Shown here piece by piece: positions 16,917 through 25,318 of a stretch of 64,000 nt of DNA; positions within the stretch are counted from its first letter, which is position 1; the number at the start of each line of letters is the position of its first letter. Under the pieces are notes generated by a model. The model did no database searches and was not told the DNA's origin. It saw nothing but the letters and a program-made list of their open reading frames with translations. Source of the DNA: a virus; IMG/VR virus record IMGVR_UViG_3300035670_000010, positions 62,001-126,000 of that record. One strand, written 5' to 3'. Position numbers and translations under genes: made by a program.

Positions 16917-17506
16917 TGGAAAAAGAAGCATTAAAAAGAATATTTGATTTTCTTGAAGAAAAAGGAGAACATAGGGGTCCATTATTTTGGAAGCATAAAA
17001 ATAATATACCATTAACAGATGAAGAATTAAATATTGAAGGTAATTTGGATTTAAGTGATACAAATATAACCTCTTTACCAAAAGGATTGAAAGTTGGTGG
17101 TGATTTGGATTTATCATTTTTAAACATAACCTCATTACCAGATGGATTGAAAGTTGGTGGTTATTTAAATTTATCATATTCAAACATAACTTCATTACCA
17201 GATGAATTGAAAGTTGATGGTAATTTAGGGTTAGCTTTTTCGCCAATACAAACATTACCAAAAGGATTGAAAGTTGGTGGAACTTTGAATTTGAATAATT
17301 GTGATGATATAACCTCATTACCAGAAGGATTAAAAGTTGGGAAATGGTTCAGTTTATCCGGTTCTAAAATAACTTCCTTACCAAAAGGATTGGAAGTTGG
17401 TGATGATTTATTTATAAGTTGGACAACTTTAACCAAATACACAGATGATGAATTAAAAAAAATGATTAAACCTGGATTTATAAAAGGTGAGATAGTAAGA
17501 AAATAA
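16916..17506 (+). CDS. LRR paralogue 1 (6 repeats)
   Basis: 196 residues from the ATG in the TAATG overlap. The N-terminal cap is EALKRIFDFLEEKGEHRGP, followed by PLTDEELNIEGNLDLS, six SLP(K/D/E)GL repeats of about 22 residues (consensus ITSLPxGLKVGGxLxLSxxN) and the C-terminal cap KYTDDELKKMIKPGF. This is a short leucine-rich beta solenoid with no enzymatic domain. Ligand unknown. It is the first of seven head-to-tail copies; the next starts at its stop codon. Confidence 0.8.
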   Translation: MEKEALKRIFDFLEEKGEHRGPLFWKHKNNIPLTDEELNIEGNLDLSDTNITSLPKGLKVGGDLDLSFLNITSLPDGLKVGGYLNLSYSNITSLPDELKVDGNLGLAFSPIQTLPKGLKVGGTLNLNNCDDITSLPEGLKVGKWFSLSGSKITSLPKGLEVGDDLFISWTTLTKYTDDELKKMIKPGFIKGEIVRK

Positions 17507-18030
17507 TGAAAAAAGAAACCCTAAAAAGAATATTTGATTTTCTTGAAGAAAAGGAAGGGAAATCATCTATTAAATGGAAATTAATTAATGATATACCATT
17601 AACAGAAGAAGACTTAAATTTTGAAGGTGATTTATTTTTAAGAAATTCAAAAATAACCTCATTACCAGAAGGTTTGAAAGTTGGGGGGACATTAAATTTA
17701 TTCAAATCAAAAATAAAATCATTGCCAGAAGGATTGAAAGTTGGTGATGATTTGGATTTAAGTGAATCTGATATAGAGTTTTTACCAAAAGGATTGGAAG
17801 TTGGGGGTGATTTGTATTTACTTGATACACCCATAACTTTTTTACCAGAAGGTTTGAAAGTTGGTGGTTATTTGGATATAAGAGATACAAAAATAACTTC
17901 CTTGCCAAAAGGATTGGAAGTTGGGGGTAATTTGTATATCTATAGAACACCATTAAAAAAATACACAGATGAACAAATAAGAGAAATGATAAAATCTGGA
18001 TTTATAAAAGGAAGAATATTTAGGCAATGA
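17506..18030 (+). CDS. LRR paralogue 2 (5 repeats)
   Basis: 174 residues with the same caps (TLKRIFDFLEEKEGK; KYTDEQIREMIKSGF) and five LPxGL repeats, two with Phe replacing Ser before Leu. TAATG overlap with paralogue 1 and ATGA overlap with paralogue 3. Confidence 0.8.
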   Translation: MKKETLKRIFDFLEEKEGKSSIKWKLINDIPLTEEDLNFEGDLFLRNSKITSLPEGLKVGGTLNLFKSKIKSLPEGLKVGDDLDLSESDIEFLPKGLEVGGDLYLLDTPITFLPEGLKVGGYLDIRDTKITSLPKGLEVGGNLYIYRTPLKKYTDEQIREMIKSGFIKGRIFRQ

Positions 18031-18854
18031 ACAAAGAAATAGTAAAAAGAGTATTTGATTTTATTGAAAAAGAGGAAGGGCATAAAGTACCATTTTTATG
18101 GAAATTATTTAATAATATACCATTAACAAAAGAAGATTTAATTGTTAAAGGGGATTTGAATTTAGAAGATTCAGAAATAACCTCATTACCAGAAGGCTTA
18201 ACAATTGAAGGTGATTTCTTTTTTTATCATACACCTGTTGAACTACCAAAAGGGTTGAAAGTTGGTGGTAATTTATCTTTAATTGGTCCAAATGTAACCT
18301 CATTGCCAAAAGGATTGGAAGTTGGTGGTAGTTTGTTTGTATCAGATACAGAAATAACCTCACTACCAGAAGGATTGAAAGTTGGGGGTGATTTAGATTT
18401 AGCAGATACACAAATAACCTCATTACCAGAAGGATTTAAAGTTGGGGGTAATTTAAACTTATCACATTCAGAAATAACACGATTACCAAATGATTTGGAA
18501 GTCAATGGCAATTTGACTTTAAGTTTTTCAAATATAACCACATTACCAAAAGGATTAAAAGTTGGAGGTGATATTAAGTTGTTGGGTTCAAAAATAAGAT
18601 CCTTACCAGAAGGATTGAAAGTTGTGGGTCGGTTGGATTTAAGAGATACCACTATAGGTTCATTACCAAAAGGCTTGGAAGTTGGTGAGAAATTAGCTTT
18701 AAATGATTGCAAAAAATTAACTTCATTACCAAAAGGATTGAAAGTTGGGGGTGATTTAATTATAATTCGGACAAATTTAACCAAATACACAGATGATGAA
18801 TTAAAAAAAATGATTGGTTCGGGTTTTATAAATGGTGAGATAATAAGAATATAA
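18027..18854 (+). CDS. LRR paralogue 3 (10 repeats, longest)
   Basis: 275 residues with ten LPxGL-type repeats between the shared caps (IVKRVFDFIEKEEGH; KYTDDELKKMIGSGF). Repeat number is the main difference between copies, consistent with slippage or unequal crossing-over in near-identical repeats. One repeat is shortened (HTPVELPKGLKV). TAATG overlap with paralogue 4. Confidence 0.8.
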   Translation: MNKEIVKRVFDFIEKEEGHKVPFLWKLFNNIPLTKEDLIVKGDLNLEDSEITSLPEGLTIEGDFFFYHTPVELPKGLKVGGNLSLIGPNVTSLPKGLEVGGSLFVSDTEITSLPEGLKVGGDLDLADTQITSLPEGFKVGGNLNLSHSEITRLPNDLEVNGNLTLSFSNITTLPKGLKVGGDIKLLGSKIRSLPEGLKVVGRLDLRDTTIGSLPKGLEVGEKLALNDCKKLTSLPKGLKVGGDLIIIRTNLTKYTDDELKKMIGSGFINGEIIRI

Positions 18855-19258
18855 TGGAAAAAGAAACATTAAAAAGAATATTTGAATTCCTTGAAGCAAA
18901 AGGAGAACAGAGAATACCATTCTTGTGGAAATGGAAAAATGAAATACCATTAACAGAAGAAGACTTAAATGTTCAAGGTGATTTGGATTTAAGTAATTCA
19001 AACATAACCTTATTGCCAGAAGGTTTGAAAGTTAGTGGTACTTTTGATTTAGGATATTCAAATATAACATCATTATCAGAAGGATTGAAAGTTGGTGATG
19101 ATTTGTATTTAAGTAATTCAAACCTATCCTCATTACCAAAAGGATTGGAAGTTGGGGGTTTTATATTTATATATAATACACCATTAACAGAATACACAAA
19201 TAATGAATTAAGAGAAATGATTAAGCCTGGATTTATAAAAGGAAGAATAATTAGATAA
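18854..19258 (+). CDS. LRR paralogue 4 (3 repeats)
   Basis: 134 residues and three repeats, one with SLSEGL instead of SLPEGL. The N-terminal region (GEQRIPFLWKWKNEIPLTEE) is identical to that of paralogue 5, also nearly so at DNA level, indicating recent duplication or conversion. Confidence 0.8.
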   Translation: MEKETLKRIFEFLEAKGEQRIPFLWKWKNEIPLTEEDLNVQGDLDLSNSNITLLPEGLKVSGTFDLGYSNITSLSEGLKVGDDLYLSNSNLSSLPKGLEVGGFIFIYNTPLTEYTNNELREMIKPGFIKGRIIR

Positions 19259-19731
19259 TGAATATAGAACAACTAAAAAGAATATTTAATTTCCTTGAAG
19301 AAAAAGGAGAACAGAGAATACCATTCTTGTGGAAATGGAAAAATGAAATACCATTAACTGAAGAAGACTTAAATGTTCAAGGGGACTTGGATTTTTCACA
19401 ATCAGAAATAGAATCTTTACCAGAAGGATTAAAAATTAGTGGTGATTTGGATTTATCCTACACATATATAAGGTCATTACCAAAAGGATTGAAAGTTGGT
19501 GGTCATTTGGATTTAACTGAAACAGATATAGAGTTTTTACCCAAAGGATTGGAAGTTGGGGGTGATTTAATATTAGATGGTTGTGCCAATATAAAAACCT
19601 TACCCAAAGGCTTGAAAGTTGGGGGTAATTTGGAATTAACAGGTATAACATTAGGTGAAGATTATGATGATGATGAACTAAGAAAAATGATTAAACCTGG
19701 ATTTATAAAAGGAAGAATTAATGCAGAATGA
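19258..19731 (+). CDS. LRR paralogue 5 (4 repeats)
   Basis: 157 residues and four LPxGL repeats. Its N-terminal cap matches paralogue 4 almost exactly, but the C-cap has an insertion (LGEDYDDDELRKMIKPGF). TAATG and ATGA junctions on either side. Confidence 0.8.
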   Translation: MNIEQLKRIFNFLEEKGEQRIPFLWKWKNEIPLTEEDLNVQGDLDFSQSEIESLPEGLKISGDLDLSYTYIRSLPKGLKVGGHLDLTETDIEFLPKGLEVGGDLILDGCANIKTLPKGLKVGGNLELTGITLGEDYDDDELRKMIKPGFIKGRINAE

Positions 19732-20195
19732 AAAAAGAAGTACTAAAAAGGATATTTGAGTTCCTTGAAGAGAAGGAAGGACATAATTTACCATTCTTAT
19801 GGAAGTTGATGTCTAATGAACCATTAACAGAAGAAGAATTAAATGTTAAAGGTCATTTGACTTTAAGTAATAAAGGAATAGAAACATTACCAAAAGGATT
19901 GAAAGTTAGAGGTGATTTGGATTTGCAAGATTCCTCTATAAAATCATTACCAGAAGGATTGAAAGTTAGGGGTAATTTGATTTTAATTGATACACCCATA
20001 ACTTTTTTACCAAAAGGGTTAGAAGTTGGCGGTTATTTGGATATAAGATATACAAAAATAACCTCCTTACCAAAAGGATTGGAAGTTGGTGCTACTTTAT
20101 ATATTAAAAATACAGCATTATTAGAATACACAGATGAAGAATTAAAAGAAATGGTTAAACCTGGAATTTTAGCAAGAAGAATATATAGAGAATGA
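19728..20195 (+). CDS. LRR paralogue 6 (4 repeats)
   Basis: 155 residues and four repeats. Its first 15 codons (MKKEVLKRIFEFLEE) are shared at DNA level with paralogue 7. The C-cap is divergent (MVKPGILARRIYRE). Confidence 0.8.
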   Translation: MKKEVLKRIFEFLEEKEGHNLPFLWKLMSNEPLTEEELNVKGHLTLSNKGIETLPKGLKVRGDLDLQDSSIKSLPEGLKVRGNLILIDTPITFLPKGLEVGGYLDIRYTKITSLPKGLEVGATLYIKNTALLEYTDEELKEMVKPGILARRIYRE

Positions 20196-20596
20196 AAAAA
20201 GAAGTACTAAAAAGGATATTTGAGTTCCTTGAAGAGAAGGAAAATAAAAATCCACCATTTATATGGAAATATGAAAATAATCTACCATTAACAAAAGAAG
20301 AATTAAATGTTGAAGGTGATTTGAGTTTGGTTCAATCAAATATAGAATCATTACCAGAAGGATTGAAAGTTGGGCGTGATTTGGATATTTTTGGTTCAAA
20401 AATAACCTCATTACCAAAAGGATTAGAAGTTGGGCGTTTTTTGGATATAAGAGATACAAAAATAACCTCCTTGCCAAAAGGACTAGAACTTGGTAGTAGT
20501 TTGTATATTAGACATACAGCATTAGTAAAATATTCAGATGAAGAATTACAAGATATGGTTAAACCTGGATTTATAAATGGAATAATACATAGATAA
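20192..20596 (+). CDS. LRR paralogue 7 (3 repeats)
   Basis: 134 residues and three repeats, ending MVKPGFINGIIHR. Its start shares an identical nucleotide block with paralogue 6. The stop overlaps the start of the cupin gene. Confidence 0.8.
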   Translation: MKKEVLKRIFEFLEEKENKNPPFIWKYENNLPLTKEELNVEGDLSLVQSNIESLPEGLKVGRDLDIFGSKITSLPKGLEVGRFLDIRDTKITSLPKGLELGSSLYIRHTALVKYSDEELQDMVKPGFINGIIHR

Positions 20597-20871
20597 TGGA
20601 AAAAGAAACATTACCATTCAAACAAGAAAATAAAGAAGGGAAATTGATTAGAGAGTTTAGTCAATTTGTTGATATTGAAGAATTACATTGGCATAGAGAT
20701 AGAACAAATAGAGAGGTTAAGATAATCCAGGGTGGAGGATGGAAATACCAAAGCTGGGATGCTTTACCTATTAAACTAAAAAATAATGACACTATATCCA
20801 TACCAAAAGGGTTATGGCATAGAGTTATTAAGGGTGACGAACCCCTAATTGTAGAAATAACTGAATTATGA
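20596..20871 (+). CDS. Small single-domain cupin
   Basis: 91 residues. The fold signature is EELHWHRDRTNREVKIIQGG, GGWKYQSWD, DTISIPKGLWHRVIKG and a terminal VEITEL strand. His residues in HWHRD and in LWHRV are the expected metal-binding positions of cupins. The first six codons equal those of LRR paralogue 4 (MEKETL), suggesting the start was acquired from an LRR gene. ATGA overlap with the metalloprotease gene. Confidence 0.7.
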   Translation: MEKETLPFKQENKEGKLIREFSQFVDIEELHWHRDRTNREVKIIQGGGWKYQSWDALPIKLKNNDTISIPKGLWHRVIKGDEPLIVEITEL

Positions 20872-22037
20872 AAAAACAAATGAATGAGGCTAGGGGTGTC
20901 CCAGCAGGCATCACTAATTATGCCACAAAAATATTTAATGATGTATTAGAAAAATTAAAAAGTAATAAATTTAAAAGACAATCTCCATTTGATACGTATA
21001 GTGCAGTTGTAGATGCACCAGGTAAATTCTTAAAAGATGATAAACCAGTTCAAATTAGTAAAATAAAGGTTAATATAAATTTTGACTTTTATCCTAGTTC
21101 TGATATAAAAAAAATAATAGCAGCCAACCCCAAAGTTAAAACAAAAACAGATAAATTATTATTGACTGGTTTGGGTATGGAGTTTTTTTTAACAAAAGAC
21201 TTAACAAAAAATTATAACTTAAAAGTTGCTTCAACTGAAAACCCAATTTTACATATTAATTTTGTAGCAAGTGAAGATTTAAATGATATTGAAAATAATG
21301 TGTATAAGTTATTAAATGATAATTATGATACTTTTTTAAGTACATTTGGTCATGAAATTCAACATCATATTAATATGGAGGCAAAAGGGGAAGATGATAT
21401 AGCATTACGAACAAAATATAGAGTAGTTTCAAATCCAAGTGATGTTACAGAGTATAAATCATTAAGTGATTTTGTATTTAATTTATATTATCTTTCACTA
21501 ATTGAAAATATTGTTAGACCTACTGAGTTAAAAACTACATTAGATAATAAAAAGGTAACAAAAAAACAATTTCAACAAGTTTATTATGATTCTGAAATGT
21601 ATCATAAATTTGAGATATGTGAGAATACAACATATGAAAAATTATGCAATGAATTGCTAAAAGATTTAGAAAAATCTTTACCGCCTATAATATTTAAACA
21701 TAAAACTAAATCTGAGATTATAGAAATAATGTTAACAAAAACCTTTATTAATATGATTGATGAAGGTGCAAGTTTTTTGAAAATGGCTATTTTTGATAAA
21801 ATGCCTAATGCTCCCATAGATGAAATAGATAGTGTTTTTAACAACAAATTTGAAGTTTTTTTGAAAAAACATATGTTTATCAAATACAAACCAAGTAAGG
21901 ATATATATGGTGAAAAGGATTTAGATGTTGAAAAAACATATAGATCCTTAATAAAAGACATGAATATTACAGCAACTAAAATGAAGAAAAAAATTGCTAA
22001 ATTATATGAAGATTTACCATATGAGTATGAGAATTAA
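20868..22037 (+). CDS. Leader-bearing zinc metalloprotease (HEIQHH) copy 1
   Basis: 389 residues. The minimal leader MKKQMNEARGVPAG ends at MNE|A. The zinc site is FGHEIQHHI at about residue 161, with Glu in LIENIVRPTELKT as a candidate third ligand further on. It is closely paralogous to 22196-23314 along its whole length. Function unknown; probably peptidase cargo injected with the DNA, or a head-maturation enzyme. Confidence 0.75.
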   Translation: MKKQMNEARGVPAGITNYATKIFNDVLEKLKSNKFKRQSPFDTYSAVVDAPGKFLKDDKPVQISKIKVNINFDFYPSSDIKKIIAANPKVKTKTDKLLLTGLGMEFFLTKDLTKNYNLKVASTENPILHINFVASEDLNDIENNVYKLLNDNYDTFLSTFGHEIQHHINMEAKGEDDIALRTKYRVVSNPSDVTEYKSLSDFVFNLYYLSLIENIVRPTELKTTLDNKKVTKKQFQQVYYDSEMYHKFEICENTTYEKLCNELLKDLEKSLPPIIFKHKTKSEIIEIMLTKTFINMIDEGASFLKMAIFDKMPNAPIDEIDSVFNNKFEVFLKKHMFIKYKPSKDIYGEKDLDVEKTYRSLIKDMNITATKMKKKIAKLYEDLPYEYEN

Positions 22038-22048
22038 AAAATAAATTG

Positions 22049-22056
22049 TATTTTTG
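22049..22056 (+). promoter_or_regulatory. Bacteroidota-type -7 box TATTTTTG
   Basis: TATTTTTG fits TAnnTTTG and lies 17 nt before the small gene at 22074. Confidence 0.45.
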
Positions 22057-22073
22057 CAAAAAAAACAAAAGAT

Positions 22074-22199
22074 ATGTACATTGTTAACATTAGAATACCA
22101 GATGATTTGAAAGGTAAAGTAAAGATAAACTTACCTGAACAAATAAAGATAAGAGAAACTAAAGAAAAAAGTTTGAAAGTAGAAATAACCAAATCATGA
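22074..22199 (+). CDS. Small protein (41 aa) paired with metalloprotease copy 2
   Basis: 41 residues, MYIVNIRIPDDLKGKVKINL, then Lys-rich IKIRETKEKSLKVEITKS. It has a host-type promoter and overlaps the next gene as ATGA. A 38-residue paralogue lies at 23346-23462. Its conservation as a pair supports it as a real gene; it may be a chaperone, inhibitor or DNA-binding peptide, none of which is shown. Confidence 0.6.
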   Translation: MYIVNIRIPDDLKGKVKINLPEQIKIRETKEKSLKVEITKS

Positions 22200-23314
22200 G
22201 AAAACAAATGAATGAGGCTAGGGGAGTTCCAGAGGGACTTACTAGTTATGCAAAAAAAATATTAGATAAATTTTTAGAAGATTTAAATAGCCCTTTTCCT
22301 AATAAAACCACAGTTGTTAATATACCAGGTACTTTTTTTAAAAATGATAAAACACTTCAAATTAATGATGTAAGTGTTCTTATAAATTTAAAATTTTATA
22401 CTAGCCAGCAAATTAAGGCAATTGTAAAGGCTAACCCCCATATTAAAGAAAAAAGTGATGAATTACTGTTGAGTAGTTTAGGTATGCGGTTTGACATAGA
22501 CAATAACCTAACAAAAAATTATAATTTAAAAATTTTCAAGAGTGAAAGTCCAACTATTACTATTAATTTTTTAGCAAGTAGAGATATACAAGAAGTTTAT
22601 AAAAAGATATACATAATATTAAAAGATAATTACGCTAGATTTTTAGATTCATTTGGACATGAACTTAAGCATTTTATTGATAACCAATTAAAAGTTGAAA
22701 AGGATATAGCATTAAGCGCAAAGTATCAAGTAGTTTCACAGGCAAGAAATTTTACTGATAGTCAAACATTAATTGATTTTTTCTTTGATGTATATTACCT
22801 TTCATCAATTGAAAATCTTGTTAGACCTTCTGAGTTAAAAACAAAATTGGATAATGAGAATATAACAAAAAAAGATTTTAAGGAAATTTATTATAATTCT
22901 AAAATGTATAAAAAGTTTGATTTTTGTCAAAATATGACATATGAAAAATTATACAATAATTTGGGGGAAGAGTTAGCAACAAAAGTATCCCCTGAAAAAT
23001 TTAGTAAATCTAAAGATAAACTTATATCAAATGAATTAAGTAAAACCATAAGAAAAATGATTGCTAGTGGTAAAGATTACTTAAAAACAATGATTCCTAT
23101 CTCAAAAGGGGATATATCTATAACAAATGCTTATTTAAGCAAGTTTAAGAGTTTTTTAAAAAATCATTTATTTATTAAATATGCTTCAAATCAGGTTATA
23201 GATACAGAAAAAACATATAGAGCAATAATAAAAGATATGAATGCTACAGCAATTAAAATGAAGAAAAAAATTGCTAAATTATATGAAGATGTGCCAGATA
23301 ATTATGAATCATAA
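22196..23314 (+). CDS. Leader-bearing zinc metalloprotease (HELKHF) copy 2
   Basis: 372 residues. The leader MRKQMNEARGVPEG and its DNA are almost identical to copy 1. The zinc site is FGHELKHFIDN at about residue 154, with LIENLV-type downstream Glu region (SSIENLVRPSELKT). Outside the ends the two copies have diverged substantially. Translationally coupled to the 41-residue gene. Confidence 0.75.
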   Translation: MRKQMNEARGVPEGLTSYAKKILDKFLEDLNSPFPNKTTVVNIPGTFFKNDKTLQINDVSVLINLKFYTSQQIKAIVKANPHIKEKSDELLLSSLGMRFDIDNNLTKNYNLKIFKSESPTITINFLASRDIQEVYKKIYIILKDNYARFLDSFGHELKHFIDNQLKVEKDIALSAKYQVVSQARNFTDSQTLIDFFFDVYYLSSIENLVRPSELKTKLDNENITKKDFKEIYYNSKMYKKFDFCQNMTYEKLYNNLGEELATKVSPEKFSKSKDKLISNELSKTIRKMIASGKDYLKTMIPISKGDISITNAYLSKFKSFLKNHLFIKYASNQVIDTEKTYRAIIKDMNATAIKMKKKIAKLYEDVPDNYES

Positions 23315-23325
23315 AAAATAAATTA

Positions 23326-23333
23326 TATCTTTG
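23326..23333 (+). promoter_or_regulatory. Bacteroidota-type -7 box TATCTTTG
   Basis: TATCTTTG lies 12 nt before the small gene at 23346. Confidence 0.5.
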
Positions 23334-23345
23334 TCAAAAAAAAAT

Positions 23346-23462
23346 ATGGATATCAATAACATTAAAATTCCTGATGCTTTGAAAGGTAAAATAAAGATAA
23401 ACTTACCTGATGAAATCAAGATAAAAGAAACTGAAGAAAAAACTTTGAAAGTAAAAAAATAG
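23346..23462 (+). CDS. Small protein (38 aa), paralogue of 22074-22199
   Basis: 38 residues, MDINNIKIPDALKGKIKINL, then IKIKETEEKTLKVKK. It shares the IPDxLKGKxKINLP core and Lys-rich tail with the 41-residue protein. It is followed by the RNA ligase promoter. Confidence 0.6.
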   Translation: MDINNIKIPDALKGKIKINLPDEIKIKETEEKTLKVKK

Positions 23463-23474
23463 TCTGTATCTTTG
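23444..23474 (+). promoter_or_regulatory. Host-type promoter TTTG-N19-TATCTTTG for RNA ligase
   Basis: TTTG at 23444-23447 and TATCTTTG at 23467-23474 with a 19-nt spacer exactly match the Bacteroidota consensus. It is one of the best promoters in the window. Confidence 0.75.
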
Positions 23475-23506
23475 CTTAAACTTAATCACTAAATAAAACC
23501 ACAACT

Positions 23507-24565
23507 ATGAGATATGATTTAGATGTTTTGAACAAGTATGTGGAAGATGGGTTGTTAATGAGAGCAAAACACAAATTATACCCATTGTATATCTATAATT
23601 ATACTAGAACTGTTCAGTATGGTAATTTGTGGGATGATGTTACCATAAATTTTAGAGGAACTATATTGGATGAAGATGGTAATTTAGTTGCTAAAAGTTT
23701 CCCAAAATTTAAAAACTTTGAGGAACACTCTGCTGATGAATTACCAAATGAAGATTTCAACATCTATGAGAAAATGGATGGATCTTTGGGTATAGTATAT
23801 TTCTATGACAACAAGTGGAATATGGCAACTAGGGGATCTTTTAACTCTGACCAGGCTATAAAAGGTTTGGAAATATTGAATAGATATGACTTATCCTTGT
23901 TGGATGTAAATTATACTTACTTATTTGAAATATTATATCCTGAAAATGTTATAGTTGTCCGCTACAATGAAGAGAAATTAGTTTTATTAGCAAAATACAA
24001 TGTTATAACTGGTGAAGAAGGTGATGTTCAAACTGAATATTACAAAGCAAATTTTGATGTTGTTAATTGCTATAATAATTTACCAAATAACTTTGCAGAT
24101 TTAAAGAGGGGTATAGAGGACAACAAAGAAGGTTATGTATTACGCTTCAAAAATGGAATGAGGGTTAAGATAAAGGGTGAACAATATGTTAGACTTCACA
24201 AAATATTAACTAATATATCTAATATGGATATATGGTTATCTTTGAAAAATGGTGAAGATTTATCTTTATTATTGGATGCTATACCAGATGAAATGGACAA
24301 TAATGTTAGGGATTTTGTTGACTTCTTGAAAATAAACTATAATGTTGTATATGATACTGCATTAGATTTTTATGAGAACTTGTTAAATGAAAATGAAATA
24401 AATTCCAAAAAAGATTTTGCTTTATTAATAAAGGATTTAGACCCAAAAAATAAATCTTTGTTGTTTGCATTTTGGGATAAAAAAAGATATGAGGATATAA
24501 TATGGAATATAGTAAAACCAGATGAATATTCTTTATTGTCTAAATTAGAACTTAATGAATCATAA
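23507..24565 (+). CDS. T4 Rnl1-like RNA ligase
   Basis: 352 residues. Nucleotidyltransferase motif I is YEKMDGSLG with Lys at about 89, the AMP-accepting residue; motif III-like YLFEILYPENVIVVRY, motif IV EGYVLRF and motif V RVKIKGEQYVRLH follow. The family seals RNA ends using ATP; in T4 it repairs tRNA cut by host anticodon nucleases. tRNAs are encoded 2.7 kb downstream, but no end-healing kinase/phosphatase is visible in this window. Confidence 0.88.
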   Translation: MRYDLDVLNKYVEDGLLMRAKHKLYPLYIYNYTRTVQYGNLWDDVTINFRGTILDEDGNLVAKSFPKFKNFEEHSADELPNEDFNIYEKMDGSLGIVYFYDNKWNMATRGSFNSDQAIKGLEILNRYDLSLLDVNYTYLFEILYPENVIVVRYNEEKLVLLAKYNVITGEEGDVQTEYYKANFDVVNCYNNLPNNFADLKRGIEDNKEGYVLRFKNGMRVKIKGEQYVRLHKILTNISNMDIWLSLKNGEDLSLLLDAIPDEMDNNVRDFVDFLKINYNVVYDTALDFYENLLNENEINSKKDFALLIKDLDPKNKSLLFAFWDKKRYEDIIWNIVKPDEYSLLSKLELNES

Positions 24566-24683
24566 AATACCAGAGTTTAAGGTCTTAGTTGTAAGAAGTT
24601 GGTTTACCAAAGACAATGCTAATTCTAATATATCTGATTTAGTATCTGTCTTTGGTTTTAGATTAATAAAAAATGAAATATAA
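24555..24683 (+). CDS. Small protein (42 aa) between RNA ligase and 24683 gene
   Basis: 42 residues, MNHKIPEFKVLVVRSWFTKD, starting within the end of the ligase gene and ending in TAATG with the next gene. The tight overlap on both sides supports translation. No motif recognised. Confidence 0.5.
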   Translation: MNHKIPEFKVLVVRSWFTKDNANSNISDLVSVFGFRLIKNEI

Positions 24684-25318
24684 TGGCTTATTTGAATGCA
24701 AACATACCAACTATTACTTGTCTAATTAGGAATGAATTTTTATTCAATCATAAATCAGGCTTTAATGAATATACCCCAGCTGATGTACATTCAGTTGCAT
24801 CTATTCAAAAGAGAGTTCCATTATTTGAAGCATTTTTAGACAACGGAGTAAATTGGACCCGTAGGCCTATTCACTCCTTTGTATGGAAGGAAGGGGCAGA
24901 AGTATTACCTTTATCTGAACATATGTATTGGGATTGTTTCTCGTCATATATAGATGTAAATGTAAGAGAAAGGTTAGCAGGTCTTAGAGCTGACTTAATA
25001 TCAATAACTGGTGTTAAACGTTTAGGAACATATATGTTTACACTTGATTGGTCACATGAAAATAGAAATGTTATTGATACTAATTTTTCTGAAACCCCAG
25101 AACATAAATGTGGGCATCTTTTTAAGATGGATAATGGGAACTATTTCATATATCCAAACAATAGAATTATTTGGATGGATACCGCTTGGACTTATAATAG
25201 GATAGACAAAAATCCTGGGTATAAGATAGATATGAATGTCTATTCAGTAGAAAATATGAGTGGATATGCAACAGATTATAATTATATAACTAATTTTACA
25301 AAAGATGGAAAAGACTGA
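24683..25318 (+). CDS. Conserved hypothetical phage protein (211 aa)
   Basis: 211 residues, MAYLNANIPTITCLIRNEFL. It has aromatic-rich segments (HMYWDCFSSYID, YMFTLDWSHENRN, HKCGHLFKMDNGNYFIYPNN) and looks like a compact globular, beta-rich protein. I do not recognise a family with a known activity. It lies in an apparent operon with RNA ligase and the SET protein, overlapping the latter by 14 nt. Confidence 0.65.
   Translation: MAYLNANIPTITCLIRNEFLFNHKSGFNEYTPADVHSVASIQKRVPLFEAFLDNGVNWTRRPIHSFVWKEGAEVLPLSEHMYWDCFSSYIDVNVRERLAGLRADLISITGVKRLGTYMFTLDWSHENRNVIDTNFSETPEHKCGHLFKMDNGNYFIYPNNRIIWMDTAWTYNRIDKNPGYKIDMNVYSVENMSGYATDYNYITNFTKDGKD

Larger units (their letters stand above)
16916..20596 (+). 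repeat. Tandem array of seven LRR genes
   Basis: Seven paralogous genes lie head to tail with 1-4 nt overlaps. They contain 35 LPxGL-type repeats in total, each encoded by about 66 nt with a recurring AAAGGATTGAAAGTTGG-like block. An eighth, separate copy lies at 40402-40998. Such repeats are prone to recombination and to mis-assembly. Confidence 0.85.

Noticed and set aside
16801-20477. Long minus-strand open frames across the LRR array (rich in His, Gln, Leu, Pro)
   Set aside because: They are antisense shadows of the repetitive LRR codons, repeat in register with them, and lack promoter or conserved protein patterns.
16916-20596. Regular 66-nt repeats considered as CRISPR or satellite DNA
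   Set aside because: They encode LRR units in frame in all seven genes.
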